Source: Lachnoclostridium phytofermentans (GTDB taxonomy: Bacteria > Bacillota > Clostridia > Lachnospirales > Lachnospiraceae). Taken from it: 64,000 nucleotides of DNA. The DNA is taken from contig NZ_JPOF01000003.1 of the NCBI RefSeq assembly GCF_000733755.1, positions 310,001 through 374,000 of the forward strand, read 5' to 3'. Each line of letters opens with the position of its first letter. The stretch's first letter is position 1. Below, one piece after another: positions 19,008 to 27,947 of this stretch. The notes beneath the pieces were generated by a model, which saw only the letters and a program-made list of their open reading frames with translations, did not search any database and was not told the DNA's origin. The translations under genes were made by a program, and so were the position numbers.

Positions 19008-20954
19008 CTACTCTAAAATTAAACGAATTTCTGTTTTATCAGTTAAACCACTATTCATAATCACTTCAATGACGAAGTTTTTACTTCCTGTTCCTAAGTC
19101 ATCTACAGAGAACGTAAGATCATCTAAACTCTTTACCGTTCTCTCTTCATTATTGATTGTTACTTTTACTTCTTTTACTTCATCATCTTTTATTGTGCTT
19201 AAGCATTCGGCTTTTATTGTAAACTTTTTAGTTACTTTAGAAAGATTTTCTAAATTAGTGATACTAACTGTCATATAGTCACTTCCGATAACTTCACCGT
19301 TTACTTTATATGCATTATTTTCTTTCGTAACAGTCCCACCACTTGGTATCTCAACAATCACAACACTATCCTTGGCATCGATTGTTAGTTCCACGTCACC
19401 AGATACCCCTTTTGCTAGATATTGCTTTGTTACATTATCATATAAGTCTACGGATCCATTACTTGTAACAACATAGGACACGGTCTGTTTTGTATCATGT
19501 GGATTATACATAAGATATGCAGGATATTCTCTATGGAATAAATCAGCCGTTGTCAAATTAATTCTTAAGATTGCTTCTACATTCGTTGGCTCTATGATTG
19601 CTCCTAATAAGCCAACATGGGCAGCACTGTATAAAGAAAAGTCCGTTTCTGCCCAGCCATACACGGTTGGATCTCCACCAAACCATGGAGTTTTCGAATT
19701 GGAACTTTTACGAATTCCCTCATAAGGAACAATGCTTTTTGCCACTTGATTAAACTCCCTAGCTTTCTCATAAAGATTGGTGGATTGATTTTCTTTATTT
19801 GTCTGATCTGCAAAGAAGTATCTAGAATTACTAACAAGATTTAAGTACCATTTTCCTAAAGTGGAGGCATATTTAGCATCATATTTTACAAGCGGTGAAA
19901 TGGCATAGGCTGCAGTAAAAGTATTCATGGCAAATGCATAACCGCCACCATCTGTAGTACTTCCCATAAGTCCATTCATGCTGTAATCACCCCAATCACC
20001 AACAATAGAGCCCCAGCCACCACGAGGAATGGAGTTCCCATTCATGACGTCATCTAATATATCTTCTACATCAATGCTTGTTCCATAGTTTGCATTAAAC
20101 ATCGCTGCTAGATAAGGTGCAAAATATAATAATGCTTCGTACAACGGACTTCCAAAGTAAGTATTTAAGTAAGCAGTTGCATCGATTGCTGCTTCTAGGT
20201 ACTCTTCTTTTCCGGTAAGTTCATAACCATAATAAAGTAATAGCGCTATACCAGCTGCACAATCCGGTTCTGTCCAAATATCATTTTTATAAGGTTGCAT
20301 CGTGCTAAAATTAAAACCTGTATAATCAAAACTTCCACTTTCTTTCATGATCTGATACGCTTGATACCAGCTATCAATACAAGTAAGAGCTTGATCTCTA
20401 ATCTCAGTTTCATTCGGATAAAGAACCGATACCTGCGTAAATAGAATTGCTGGATAAAGCAGATACCACATGGATGTTGTCTCTGAATTTCCACTTGGAT
20501 TATTTAACATGATCTTTTCTTTTTCTGAATAAAAAGCACTTAACATCGACACATAATTCCTACCGTCTTGGCTGCTTTTATCAACTCCTAGTTGAGTAGC
20601 ACTTAATACTGCTGCAATTGCAGTAACAGCCTCCTGAGCGCCATCTTTATGCATTCTTTGATCACCAACATAAGCTGGGATACCAAAAGACTTGTAGGTG
20701 TTATCCTCCCAAATCAGTGGTAGGTAAGTACCCTCTGCGGTCTGGTCAAACATAAGTTGGTCTAATTTTAATGCGGTTGCTTCATAATCATAAAAACTAT
20801 AATTCTTTGGAATTGCACTTTCATATCTAGCAATTCGATTTAACTCTTTTTGAGATGTTGCATCACGTAATGCGGTGGTTGGTTTTGCAATACTACAACC
20901 AGTTAAGCTTACGATTAAGGTAAGGCTTAAAATGGAATAGAATTTTTTCTTCAT
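19008..20954 (-). CDS. uncharacterised surface lipoprotein, predicted alpha/alpha-toroid glycan-active protein
   Basis: About 648 residues. I start it at 20954, where GGAGG precedes MKKKFYSIL and a lipobox SLTGC puts the lipid Cys at position 20. A longer frame to 21011 would translate the dispersed repeat. The mature region (about 40-470) is helix-rich, with repeated Trp/Tyr/Gly patches (DIWTEPDCAAGIALLLYYG, GGWGSIVGDWGDYSM, TPWFGGDPTVYGWAETDFS) suggestive of a six-hairpin alpha/alpha barrel; the last 170 residues look like beta-sandwich domains. I do not recognise the family. Location in the operon suggests an outer-surface enzyme or binding protein that cleaves the polymer before import. 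Function unassigned. Confidence 0.75.
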   Translation of the reverse strand: MKKKFYSILSLTLIVSLTGCSIAKPTTALRDATSQKELNRIARYESAIPKNYSFYDYEATALKLDQLMFDQTAEGTYLPLIWEDNTYKSFGIPAYVGDQRMHKDGAQEAVTAIAAVLSATQLGVDKSSQDGRNYVSMLSAFYSEKEKIMLNNPSGNSETTSMWYLLYPAILFTQVSVLYPNETEIRDQALTCIDSWYQAYQIMKESGSFDYTGFNFSTMQPYKNDIWTEPDCAAGIALLLYYGYELTGKEEYLEAAIDATAYLNTYFGSPLYEALLYFAPYLAAMFNANYGTSIDVEDILDDVMNGNSIPRGGWGSIVGDWGDYSMNGLMGSTTDGGGYAFAMNTFTAAYAISPLVKYDAKYASTLGKWYLNLVSNSRYFFADQTNKENQSTNLYEKAREFNQVAKSIVPYEGIRKSSNSKTPWFGGDPTVYGWAETDFSLYSAAHVGLLGAIIEPTNVEAILRINLTTADLFHREYPAYLMYNPHDTKQTVSYVVTSNGSVDLYDNVTKQYLAKGVSGDVELTIDAKDSVVIVEIPSGGTVTKENNAYKVNGEVIGSDYMTVSITNLENLSKVTKKFTIKAECLSTIKDDEVKEVKVTINNEERTVKSLDDLTFSVDDLGTGSKNFVIEVIMNSGLTDKTEIRLILE

Positions 20955-20973
20955 AAAACCTCCATTTTGTCGA

Positions 20974-21019
20974 AACAAGAAAAAGTACGCTTCGCGAGCT
21001 TTCCTTGTCATGAATTAAA
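20974..21019. repeat. dispersed 46-bp palindromic repeat, copy A
   Basis: Written on the plus strand it begins AACAAGAAAAAGTACGCTTC and ends CCTTGTCATGAATTAAA. Its outer arms (CAAG.AAAAG with CTTT.CCTTG) and the core CGCTTCGCG can fold. It lies between two lipoprotein genes of the mannan operon, just upstream of the 20954 start. Confidence 0.85.
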
Positions 21020-21078
21020 TTGAATGATTCAAATTCAATGAGTAAATTTGGTCGGCAGCACAATAGTTAGAAATCTTT

Positions 21079-21139
21079 CGCTTACACACTACCTTCGTTA
21101 TAGTAAGAAAGGACTCTTGTAATAGATACAAAAGCCCTT
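21079..21139 (-). other. two consecutive hairpins in the lipoprotein intergenic region
   Basis: Near 21079-21110, CTTTCGCTTAC pairs with GTAAGAAAG. AAGGACTCTTGTA (21109-21121) pairs with TACAAAAGCCCTT (21127-21139), with two mismatches. Only a short U-rich stretch follows, so partial termination or mRNA stabilisation after the 21179-21757 gene is more likely than full termination. Confidence 0.5.
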
Positions 21140-21178
21140 ATATTTATCAGTCACTAGAAACAAGAGGAAGAGAATGAA

Positions 21179-21757
21179 TTATTTTGTATTAATCACTTTT
21201 AATTCAGATACTGATACTGTAGATTCTGGGCCACCTGCTGCAAATACCCATAATTTAACTTTTACTTTAGTGCCGTAGATTGCTTGAAAATCTTCATCTA
21301 ATACATCAGTTACCTTCACACCAGCGTATTTATTCCACTTTAAGTTGTTATCTGGAACTAAGTAAAGTCCCCACTGATGATCTTCAATTGCATTTTCAGG
21401 TACCACTTTTAATCCCCAATTACTTCCGTCTGGATTTTCAAAAATTTGTGCAAAAATCATTGGATCTTTCTCTAAGTCAAGTTCAATATAATCAGACTCT
21501 AATCCACCCCAGCCATCATCTGCTGCTTTTATAGTTACAAATCCGTCTGTTGTGTTAGTCTCAACTGCAGAACCACTTCCACTTCCTTCGTTAGGAGTTT
21601 TCATTGTTCCCCACTTAGCGATCTCATCATAACTAAAATTCTCTGTTACAGTCCAAGTTTCTAAACCTTCGTCTGCCTTCTTAGAATTACTTGTCCCACA
21701 TGCTGTAAGCATTAATGCCATACCTAATACTAAACCTGCTACTTTAACTTTTCTCAT
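21179..21757 (-). CDS. small secreted lipoprotein, carbohydrate-binding-module-like
   Basis: About 192 residues from the ATG at 21757, which follows GGAGGAG by six bases; a longer start at 21772 is less likely. The lipobox LMLTAC puts the lipid Cys at position 20, then a Ser/Gly linker. The mature part is beta-rich with many aromatic residues (ETWTVTENF, DDGWGGLESDYIELDL, WGLKVVPEN, WGLYLVPDNN), like a single jelly-roll carbohydrate-binding module. It lies between the permeases and the large lipoprotein of the operon. I infer that it holds the glycan at the cell surface. No named family is recognised. Confidence 0.7.
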   Translation of the reverse strand: MRKVKVAGLVLGMALMLTACGTSNSKKADEGLETWTVTENFSYDEIAKWGTMKTPNEGSGSGSAVETNTTDGFVTIKAADDGWGGLESDYIELDLEKDPMIFAQIFENPDGSNWGLKVVPENAIEDHQWGLYLVPDNNLKWNKYAGVKVTDVLDEDFQAIYGTKVKVKLWVFAAGGPESTVSVSELKVINTK

Positions 21758-21896
21758 ATGAATCTCCTCCACAATTTAACATTATATTTCTTTTTTAACT
21801 ACTTTAATGAAATTTTTCTTAATCTATTCTTTGGTTATTACTATTTTATTGACTGATATTATTGCGACTCTTCCTCTTATCTGTTATCTGTTATCA

Positions 21897-22769
21897 CTAA
21901 CCTTTAATACCTGACATCTTAACACCTTCTACGAAGTACTTTTGTGCATATAATAATAATGCAATGATTGGAACTAACGCCACAAAGGATGCTGCCATTA
22001 ATGGACCCCACAACACTTCTCCGGTCATACTACTAAAAGAAGCTAAACCAAGTTGAATCGTAAGCTTATCTGTTGAGTTAATGTAAATTAACTGTCCTAA
22101 TAAATCATTCCATGTTCCCATGAATGCCCACAATGCAATGGTTACAAGTGCAGGTTTTGATAATGGTAAGAATATTTTTGTAAATATTTGACGATATTTT
22201 GCACCATCTAAAAGTGCAGATTCTTCATAACTTACTGGGAATGTTTCAAAATACATCTTTAAGAAAAAGATAAAAGATGCAGACCCAAAGTATGCCGGTA
22301 ATATCAATGGCACATAACTATCTACTAATCCAAGTTCTGACCATACAATAAAGGTTGGAATCATCGTAACCTCATATGGAAGCATCATTGTAGCAAGCAA
22401 TACCATAAATAAGAAGTTTCTACCTTTAAACTTAAATCTTGAAAATCCGTACGCTACCAATGCAGAGACGAATACTTCACCGATAATTTTACCTCCGGCA
22501 ATCACCAAGGTATTTTTCATATATTTAAAAATCGGAACTACTTCAAATGCACGAACAAAGTTGTCAAATGTTATCTCTGATGGAAACCACTTAATTGGAA
22601 CTGAAAAGATATCATTTTCTACCTTTAAACTTGTGCTAATCATCCAAAAAAATGGAAGAAGCATAATAAAGGAACCTGCGATTGCAACGAAATACCATAA
22701 AAATTTTCGAAAGCGCTGCATTCCTACTGATTGCTTTTTGCGTGCTCTCTTTACCTTCTGTGAACTCAT
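21897..22769 (-). CDS. carbohydrate ABC transporter permease (MalG type)
   Basis: About 290 residues with six membrane helices, the EAA loop (ESALLDGAKYRQIFTKIFLPLSKP) and the typical ending YFVEGVKMSGIKG. I choose the ATG at 22769, which follows AGAGG and begins MSSQKVKRARKK. The longer frame to 22826 overlaps the partner permease gene by 35 bp. Together with the 22792-23646 permease it forms the channel of a CUT1 importer; no ATPase is encoded nearby, so a shared MsmK-like subunit is expected. Confidence 0.88.
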   Translation of the reverse strand: MSSQKVKRARKKQSVGMQRFRKFLWYFVAIAGSFIMLLPFFWMISTSLKVENDIFSVPIKWFPSEITFDNFVRAFEVVPIFKYMKNTLVIAGGKIIGEVFVSALVAYGFSRFKFKGRNFLFMVLLATMMLPYEVTMIPTFIVWSELGLVDSYVPLILPAYFGSASFIFFLKMYFETFPVSYEESALLDGAKYRQIFTKIFLPLSKPALVTIALWAFMGTWNDLLGQLIYINSTDKLTIQLGLASFSSMTGEVLWGPLMAASFVALVPIIALLLYAQKYFVEGVKMSGIKG

Positions 22770-22791
22770 ACTATACCTCTTTTCTTCTTTC

Positions 22792-23646
22792 CTATTCTGT
22801 ATGCACCCAGTATTTCTTAGTTGCATTTACAATAATAGTTAAGGTAAGAATGATAGCAAATAATATCCAAGCGATTGCTGTCGCATACCCCATATTATAG
22901 TTGCTGAATGCTTCTTCATATAAATGAACCATAATAAAATTACCTTCTTTTCCGGCTCCACCTAAAACATAAGCATCCGTAAACTTTCGAAATGCACCGA
23001 TGATACCTAAAATCAAGTTATAAAAGATAATTGGTGTCATCAATGGAACAGTTACAAATTTTACTTTTTGAAATGTATTAGCACCATCAATCATTGCTGC
23101 CCCATACAAATCCTGAGGAATATCCTTTAATGCAGCTAAGTAAGTTAAGATACTGCCACCTGCACCCCAGACTGCCATAACAAGATAGGATGGCAATACC
23201 CAGTCTGGATCGTAAAGCCAATCTGGTCCTTGAATATTAAAAATTGCTAAGACAGAGTTGATTAATCCAAAATTAGGATCTAAAATCCACTTGAATACGA
23301 TTGCTACTGCCACACCAGAAACAATCGCTGGCATATAATAAATAACTCGAAATACGGATACTCCTTTATGTCCACGATCTAACATAACTGCCATAGAAAG
23401 CGAAGTAATGATAATCAATGGAACTGCTAAGATTGCATATCGTACTGTAATCCACAAACTTTTATAGAACTCAGGAGATTTAAAAATGTTCTTATAATTT
23501 TCAAACCCAATAAAATGGGCATCTCCTACAATGGACCAATCCGTTAAACTAATATAAGCTGCTGCTATCATCGGTAGCAAAGTAAATAAGATTAACCCTA
23601 TCAGCCATGGAAGTATAAATAAAAACCCAACTCTTTGTTTTTTCAT
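22792..23646 (-). CDS. carbohydrate ABC transporter permease (MalF/UgpA type)
   Basis: 284 residues with six membrane helices; it starts MKKQRVGFLFILPWLIGLILF, the usual CUT1 permease opening. The EAA loop GAAMIDGANTFQKVKFVTVPL is present. It lies 49 bp after the binding-protein gene and 22 bp before its partner. It is predicted to import the oligosaccharide that the downstream GH130 and DUF1861 enzymes process. Confidence 0.88.
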   Translation of the reverse strand: MKKQRVGFLFILPWLIGLILFTLLPMIAAAYISLTDWSIVGDAHFIGFENYKNIFKSPEFYKSLWITVRYAILAVPLIIITSLSMAVMLDRGHKGVSVFRVIYYMPAIVSGVAVAIVFKWILDPNFGLINSVLAIFNIQGPDWLYDPDWVLPSYLVMAVWGAGGSILTYLAALKDIPQDLYGAAMIDGANTFQKVKFVTVPLMTPIIFYNLILGIIGAFRKFTDAYVLGGAGKEGNFIMVHLYEEAFSNYNMGYATAIAWILFAIILTLTIIVNATKKYWVHTE

Positions 23647-23695
23647 AACGCCTTCTTTCTACCTACCAAACAAAGCTTTTATTCATCATTTCTTT

Positions 23696-24970
23696 TTATT
23701 TTCTAGTAGATATTTTTTCTCTTGCATAATCTGCAATTGTCTTCATCTCTGACTCATAATCAAATGTTGCATCGTTTAACAGCTTCACATAAAGGTTGTA
23801 CCAAAGTTTATCATTGATATCAGACCACTCAGGAATGTAGTTTGCAGAACGCGCATTGTTTAGAGTATAAGCTATTGTTTCTAATGCTGGCTCCTTTAAT
23901 GGGGCTACTACTGCAACATTTTCAACATTACCTTTAACTGGAGCTGCCACTTTCCACTCAAAGAAAGCTAAAGTTAGATCTTCCAATGCTTTATAAGCTA
24001 AGCTATTACCTTCTAAATCCTTTTTCATAACGGTAGAAGCTGTCCAGTCAAAGGACCATGCAGTACCATCATCTGCAACTGGCATTGGAGCGTAACCTAT
24101 TTCAAACTGATCTTTTTCATCCATCTGACTTACTTTGTATTCAAAATTATCTTGTAGCCCACCTATGAACATTCCGACACGCTGTTTTTCAAACCATACG
24201 TTATTGGAACCAAGACTTGCTACTTCAGAATATTTTGGAGTTAATTTTTCCTGAATCATTGTTTGCAAATAGCTCACACCTTTTAATGATTCCTGTGTAT
24301 CGAGTAGGATTGTTTTACCATCTTTGTCGATGATGTCACCGCCTCCAGCCCAGATAAAAGTTTCAATGTTTGGCCATCCATCAACCACAGTTCCGTAAAT
24401 GGATTCCCCTTTGTAATTTTGCTTTCCGTTCAGTTCTCTAGCAACATCAATAAATTCACTCCAAGTCCAATCATCCGTAACTGATGGAGCTTCTATGCCT
24501 AAATTATCAAACATTGTCTTGTTGTAATACACCATTAATGGATTTGCAATCCAAGGTAGTCCCCAATACTTACCTTCGTAAGTCGCTGATGCCAAAACAC
24601 CTTCATAATAATGATCTGCATTAAGGCGAGTGCTTGCTTCCAACTGATTTGTTAGATCAGCGATTGCACCAAGTTCTGCATATTTAGAGATTAACTCTTG
24701 AGTCATCCAAAAGAAATCTGGTGAACGCTTTCCTGCAATTTGCGTTGAAATCTTTACATAATAATCGGAAGGAATACTCTGAACTTCAATGACATACTCT
24801 CCGTTTGCCTGTTCATTTACCTTATCTACAATTTGATTTAATTCGTTAAGCTCCGTACCAGCTGCCCAGGTAGCAAATACAAAATGATTGTCTTCTTTGT
24901 CTTTCTTACCACAAGCTGATATACTAAAGCCTAATATACAAACCATTGCCAACATAATCAGTTTCTTCAT
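23696..24970 (-). CDS. ABC transporter sugar-binding lipoprotein (CUT1)
   Basis: About 424 residues from the ATG at 24970, which follows AAGGAG; earlier in-frame starts fall in the promoter leader. The lipobox SISAC puts the lipid Cys at position 20. The mature protein shows the usual family-1 binding-protein features: FATWAAGTELNELNQIVDKVN, GLPWIANPLMVYYNKTMFDNLGI, and the TWSEFIDVARELNG block. It is the first gene of the operon, directly behind a strong promoter. The ligand is predicted to be a beta-mannooligosaccharide, from the enzymes encoded downstream. Confidence 0.88.
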   Translation of the reverse strand: MKKLIMLAMVCILGFSISACGKKDKEDNHFVFATWAAGTELNELNQIVDKVNEQANGEYVIEVQSIPSDYYVKISTQIAGKRSPDFFWMTQELISKYAELGAIADLTNQLEASTRLNADHYYEGVLASATYEGKYWGLPWIANPLMVYYNKTMFDNLGIEAPSVTDDWTWSEFIDVARELNGKQNYKGESIYGTVVDGWPNIETFIWAGGGDIIDKDGKTILLDTQESLKGVSYLQTMIQEKLTPKYSEVASLGSNNVWFEKQRVGMFIGGLQDNFEYKVSQMDEKDQFEIGYAPMPVADDGTAWSFDWTASTVMKKDLEGNSLAYKALEDLTLAFFEWKVAAPVKGNVENVAVVAPLKEPALETIAYTLNNARSANYIPEWSDINDKLWYNLYVKLLNDATFDYESEMKTIADYAREKISTRK

Positions 24971-25015
24971 GTCACCACGCTCCTTAAATAACTTTACTAT
25001 ATATTTTGTAACTTT

Positions 25016-25044
25016 ATTATACTCACCCTTTTCCATTTTGTCAA
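25016..25044 (-). promoter_or_regulatory. sigma-A promoter of the beta-mannoside operon
   Basis: Consensus TTGACA (25039-25044), a 17-bp spacer and consensus TATAAT (25016-25021) on the minus strand, about 45 bp upstream of the binding-protein start. An inverted repeat CAATAATA-N4-TATTATTG runs into the -35 box. The AAGTTACAA motif at 25006-25014 overlaps the predicted transcription start, a good place for a repressor. Confidence 0.88.
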
Positions 25045-25224
25045 TAATATTGTTATTATTGTATATATTATATTTTTATGTCTTATTTTTTTTGTCGAAA
25101 TGTTCATAATTGTAGACATATATACCAATTTATGATATTTTTTTGTATAAACTGTAATTTTTATCTGAGATAAAAACATTGCTCACACATAAAAGAAAGT
25201 GATTATTCTTTACTTTTCACATTT

Positions 25225-25238
25225 TTGTAACTTTACAA
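25225..25238. promoter_or_regulatory. candidate LacI-regulator operator
   Basis: TTGTAACTTTACAA is a dyad of TTGTAA and TTACAA around CT. Half-site versions recur at 25006-25019 (over the operon start) and near 25256-25264. Spacing between sites would allow looping by a LacI-type tetramer. The assignment to the operon-encoded regulator is inference. Confidence 0.4.
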
Positions 25239-25545
25239 TAATCCATTGCAATACATTGTAACTTGACTGATATCCTATTGAATATTATTGTTTATTTTAA
25301 TAAAATAAATCCATCTATTTCAATCTTCCTCTTTTGCTATCTATGAGTTAGAATGGTATAGATTGGTAGACTAGGTAATCGAAGATGTTACATTAGAACT
25401 AATCTCTTGTGTCATACTATAGACAATAACATACGATATCGTTACATATAGCAAAAGATAGGTATGTAATCATCTCATTTTAATTACAGACAACGTACAT
25501 TTTGATTAATAAATAATGTACGAATATAAATAAAGGAGTTTTATC

Positions 25546-26772
25546 TTGAAAACATTAAAAGATTTATACAAAATTGGAACCGGTCCATCCAGTTCTCACA
25601 CCATGGGTCCATCCAAAGCAGCATCACTTTTCCAGGCTGAATTCCCAGATGTAGATTATTATGAAATCGTTCTATATGATTCCTTAGCTAAAACTGGACG
25701 CGGGCATCGTACTGACCGTGCACTACGTCAAGCACTTGCACCTAATGAAGTGAAAATCATATTTGATACAACGACGGAAGGACTTCCTCATCCAAACACC
25801 CTTGATTTTCGTGCAATGAGGCAAGGAGAGATGGTGGGTAGTTGGCGTGTATATAGCGTAGGTGGAGCAAGTATCCAAATTGAAGGACGTAAAGATGCCG
25901 AGTTACCGGACATCTATCCGTTAAATAGTTTTACTGAAATCTCAGAATATTGTCGAACGAACAATTTACGTATCTGGCAATATGTTGAAGAAATTGAGGG
26001 GCCTTCGATATGGGACTATCTTTCCGATATCTGGTTTCAGATGAAAACTTCCATTCATCAAGGGCTATCTACACAAGGGGAACTTCCTGGCGGTCTGCAT
26101 ATCCAACGAAAGGCTTACTATCTCTTAAATCAACGCCATATGGATGAATCCACAGAAACCAGAGAAAACCGTACAGTTTGTGCTTATGCCTATGCTGTAA
26201 GTGAACAAAATGCAGATAATGGAATTATTGTAACTGCTCCGACTTGTGGTGCTGCCGGAGTAGTACCTGCTGTTCTTAAATATATGCAAGAAAAAAAGGG
26301 ATTTTCTGATACCGACATCTTACATGCCCTTGCTACTGGAGGAATCATAGGAAACTTAATTAAAACCAATGCTTCCATAAGCGGAGCAGAGTGTGGATGT
26401 CAAGCTGAGGTTGGAAGTGCTTGTTGTATGGCTTCTGCCGCTTTAGCAGAATTATTTGGTATGGGAATCAATCAGATTGAATATGCCGCCGAAGTCGCTA
26501 TGGAACACCATCTTGGACTTACTTGTGATCCAATTAAAGGAATGGTACAAATACCTTGCATTGAGCGAAATGCGGTGGCAGCTATGCGTGCGATTAATGC
26601 ATTAAGTTTAGCAAACTTTCTTGCGGAAACTAGAAAAATCTCCTTTGATATGGTCATAGCAACAATGTATCAAACTGGAAAAGATATGCTTCGTCATTAT
26701 AAAGAAACTTCCGAAGGTGGACTTGCCAAGATGTACCCCATTGATGAGAATGACAACACTGAGGAGGAATAA
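25546..26772 (+). CDS. sdaA: L-serine ammonia-lyase, single-chain iron-sulfur type
   Basis: 408 residues. The protein converts L-serine to pyruvate and ammonia with an oxygen-sensitive [4Fe-4S] cluster. The N-terminal beta-domain carries GTGPSSSHTMGPSKAA. The alpha-domain has cluster-type cysteines in TAPTCGAAGVVP, GAECGCQAEVGSACC and LTCDPIKGMVQIPC. The start codon is TTG, seven bases after AAAGGAG. It is a single gene on the plus strand, ending at a convergent terminator at 26822-26865. At 408 residues it is a little shorter than the E. coli enzymes but has both domains. Confidence 0.92.
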   Translation: MKTLKDLYKIGTGPSSSHTMGPSKAASLFQAEFPDVDYYEIVLYDSLAKTGRGHRTDRALRQALAPNEVKIIFDTTTEGLPHPNTLDFRAMRQGEMVGSWRVYSVGGASIQIEGRKDAELPDIYPLNSFTEISEYCRTNNLRIWQYVEEIEGPSIWDYLSDIWFQMKTSIHQGLSTQGELPGGLHIQRKAYYLLNQRHMDESTETRENRTVCAYAYAVSEQNADNGIIVTAPTCGAAGVVPAVLKYMQEKKGFSDTDILHALATGGIIGNLIKTNASISGAECGCQAEVGSACCMASAALAELFGMGINQIEYAAEVAMEHHLGLTCDPIKGMVQIPCIERNAVAAMRAINALSLANFLAETRKISFDMVIATMYQTGKDMLRHYKETSEGGLAKMYPIDENDNTEEE

Positions 26773-26821
26773 GACTATCCTATCCAGTGATATTAAAGTG
26801 AGTTTTCCCTATCCTAAACAA

Positions 26822-26865
26822 AAGAACTGCCAAGTGACACTACGATACTTCACTTGGCAGTTCTT
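26822..26865. terminator. bidirectional terminator between sdaA and the NMO gene
   Basis: A perfect 16-bp stem AAGAACTGCCAAGTGA with its complement, around a 12-nt loop. The U-rich tail is best on the minus strand (TTCTTTTGTTT), serving the NMO-family gene, but the position also serves sdaA. Confidence 0.88.
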
Positions 26866-26888
26866 ATAAAACAGGAATAGTATTTCTA

Positions 26889-27947
26889 CTAACCCATAAC
26901 TAATTCTCTCATTAACTTCTTAACAGTTGTCATTTCTTTCAAACGATAAACTTCTGAACCACAAAATAGTAACGCATTATCGATATTCCCTTTGACTGCA
27001 TTAATCAATGCTTTTGTAATGCAATATGGGGTATTGCTTGGGTTGCAGCTTACAATACAACGTAAGCAATAATCAATTCTTTCTCTTTCTGTTTTTAATT
27101 TCTCTAAAAATTTATTATGAATCGCTCTTCCTGGCATTCCAACAGGGCTAATAACAATTTCAATATCTTCCTTCTTTGCATTTAAATACTCATTCTTATA
27201 TGCTTGTGAAGCATCGCATTCTTCCGTTACAACAAATCTCGATGCAATTTGAACGCCGTCTGCTCCCAAGGATACGCAATGTATGATATCATCATGATCA
27301 AAGACACCTCCTGCTATAATCACTGGTATTTTAACTTGGTATTTCTCTTCGTAACTCTTTTTGCAATCAATGATTTTCTTAATTTCTTCTTCGTAGTTCC
27401 AATGTTCAAATCCTTTCAGCTCTTCTAAGGAAAATCCTAGGTGACCTCCTGCTTTTGGTCCTTCGATAACTAGAAAATCAGCAGTTCGTTGATATTTTCT
27501 GTCCCACATCTTTAAAATTACATTAGTCGCTTTTACACTAGATACAATTGGTGCAATCTTAGTATGGAATCCTTTCACATACTCTGGTAATGAAATTGGT
27601 AACCCCGCCCCTGATATAATAACGTCTGCACCACTTTTTGCTGCACCAATGACATATTCCTTATAGTTTTGCGATGCCACCATGATATTAACGCCAACAA
27701 TTCCATTCTCAGAAATCTCTTTTGCCTTTTTCAAGTGTTTATCAATAGCACGTAGATTTGCACTCATTGGATTGGTATAAAAATCTTCCTCTTCAAAACC
27801 AATCTGTGCAGTGGAAATAATACCAATTCCACCTTCCTTCGCAACATTACCAGCAAGGCGACTAAGACTAATTCCAACTCCCATTCCCCCTTGAATTATT
27901 GGAAATTTTGATATTAAGTTACCTATAATAAGCGGTTTTAGTTCCAT
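26889..27947 (-). CDS. nitronate monooxygenase / FabK-like flavin-dependent TIM-barrel enzyme
   Basis: About 352 residues from the ATG at 27947 (behind AAAAGGAG). FMN-binding barrel motifs of the NMO/2-nitropropane dioxygenase family are visible: PIIQGGMGVGISLSRLAG, GGIGIIS, VNIMVAS, GPKAGGHLG, IIAGGVFD and DGVQIASRF. The C-terminus adds a cysteine cluster CLRCIVSCNPSNTPYC that may bind metal and is usual for the clostridial subgroup. It may oxidise nitronates or act as an enoyl reductase-like enzyme; the sequence does not decide. Monocistronic. Confidence 0.82.
   Translation of the reverse strand: MELKPLIIGNLISKFPIIQGGMGVGISLSRLAGNVAKEGGIGIISTAQIGFEEEDFYTNPMSANLRAIDKHLKKAKEISENGIVGVNIMVASQNYKEYVIGAAKSGADVIISGAGLPISLPEYVKGFHTKIAPIVSSVKATNVILKMWDRKYQRTADFLVIEGPKAGGHLGFSLEELKGFEHWNYEEEIKKIIDCKKSYEEKYQVKIPVIIAGGVFDHDDIIHCVSLGADGVQIASRFVVTEECDASQAYKNEYLNAKKEDIEIVISPVGMPGRAIHNKFLEKLKTERERIDYCLRCIVSCNPSNTPYCITKALINAVKGNIDNALLFCGSEVYRLKEMTTVKKLMRELVMG

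Larger units (their letters stand above)
24971..25545. other. divergent regulatory region between mannan operon and serine dehydratase
   Basis: A 575-bp gene-free region. It contains the strong promoter for the minus-strand operon, three occurrences of TTGTAACTT, and upstream of the serine dehydratase a possible plus-strand TTGATT-17-TATAAA promoter. GTACATT (25495-25501) and AATGTAC (25515-25521) form an inverted repeat close to that start. No small gene stands out. Confidence 0.6.

Noticed and set aside
20955-21011. N-terminal extension of the large lipoprotein (MTRKAREAYFFLF)
   Set aside because: It is the translation of dispersed repeat copy A; the GGAGG site and lipoprotein signal place the start at 20954.
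25495-25521. Riboswitch upstream of serine dehydratase
   Set aside because: Only a 7-bp inverted repeat is visible, with no terminator or conserved riboswitch core.
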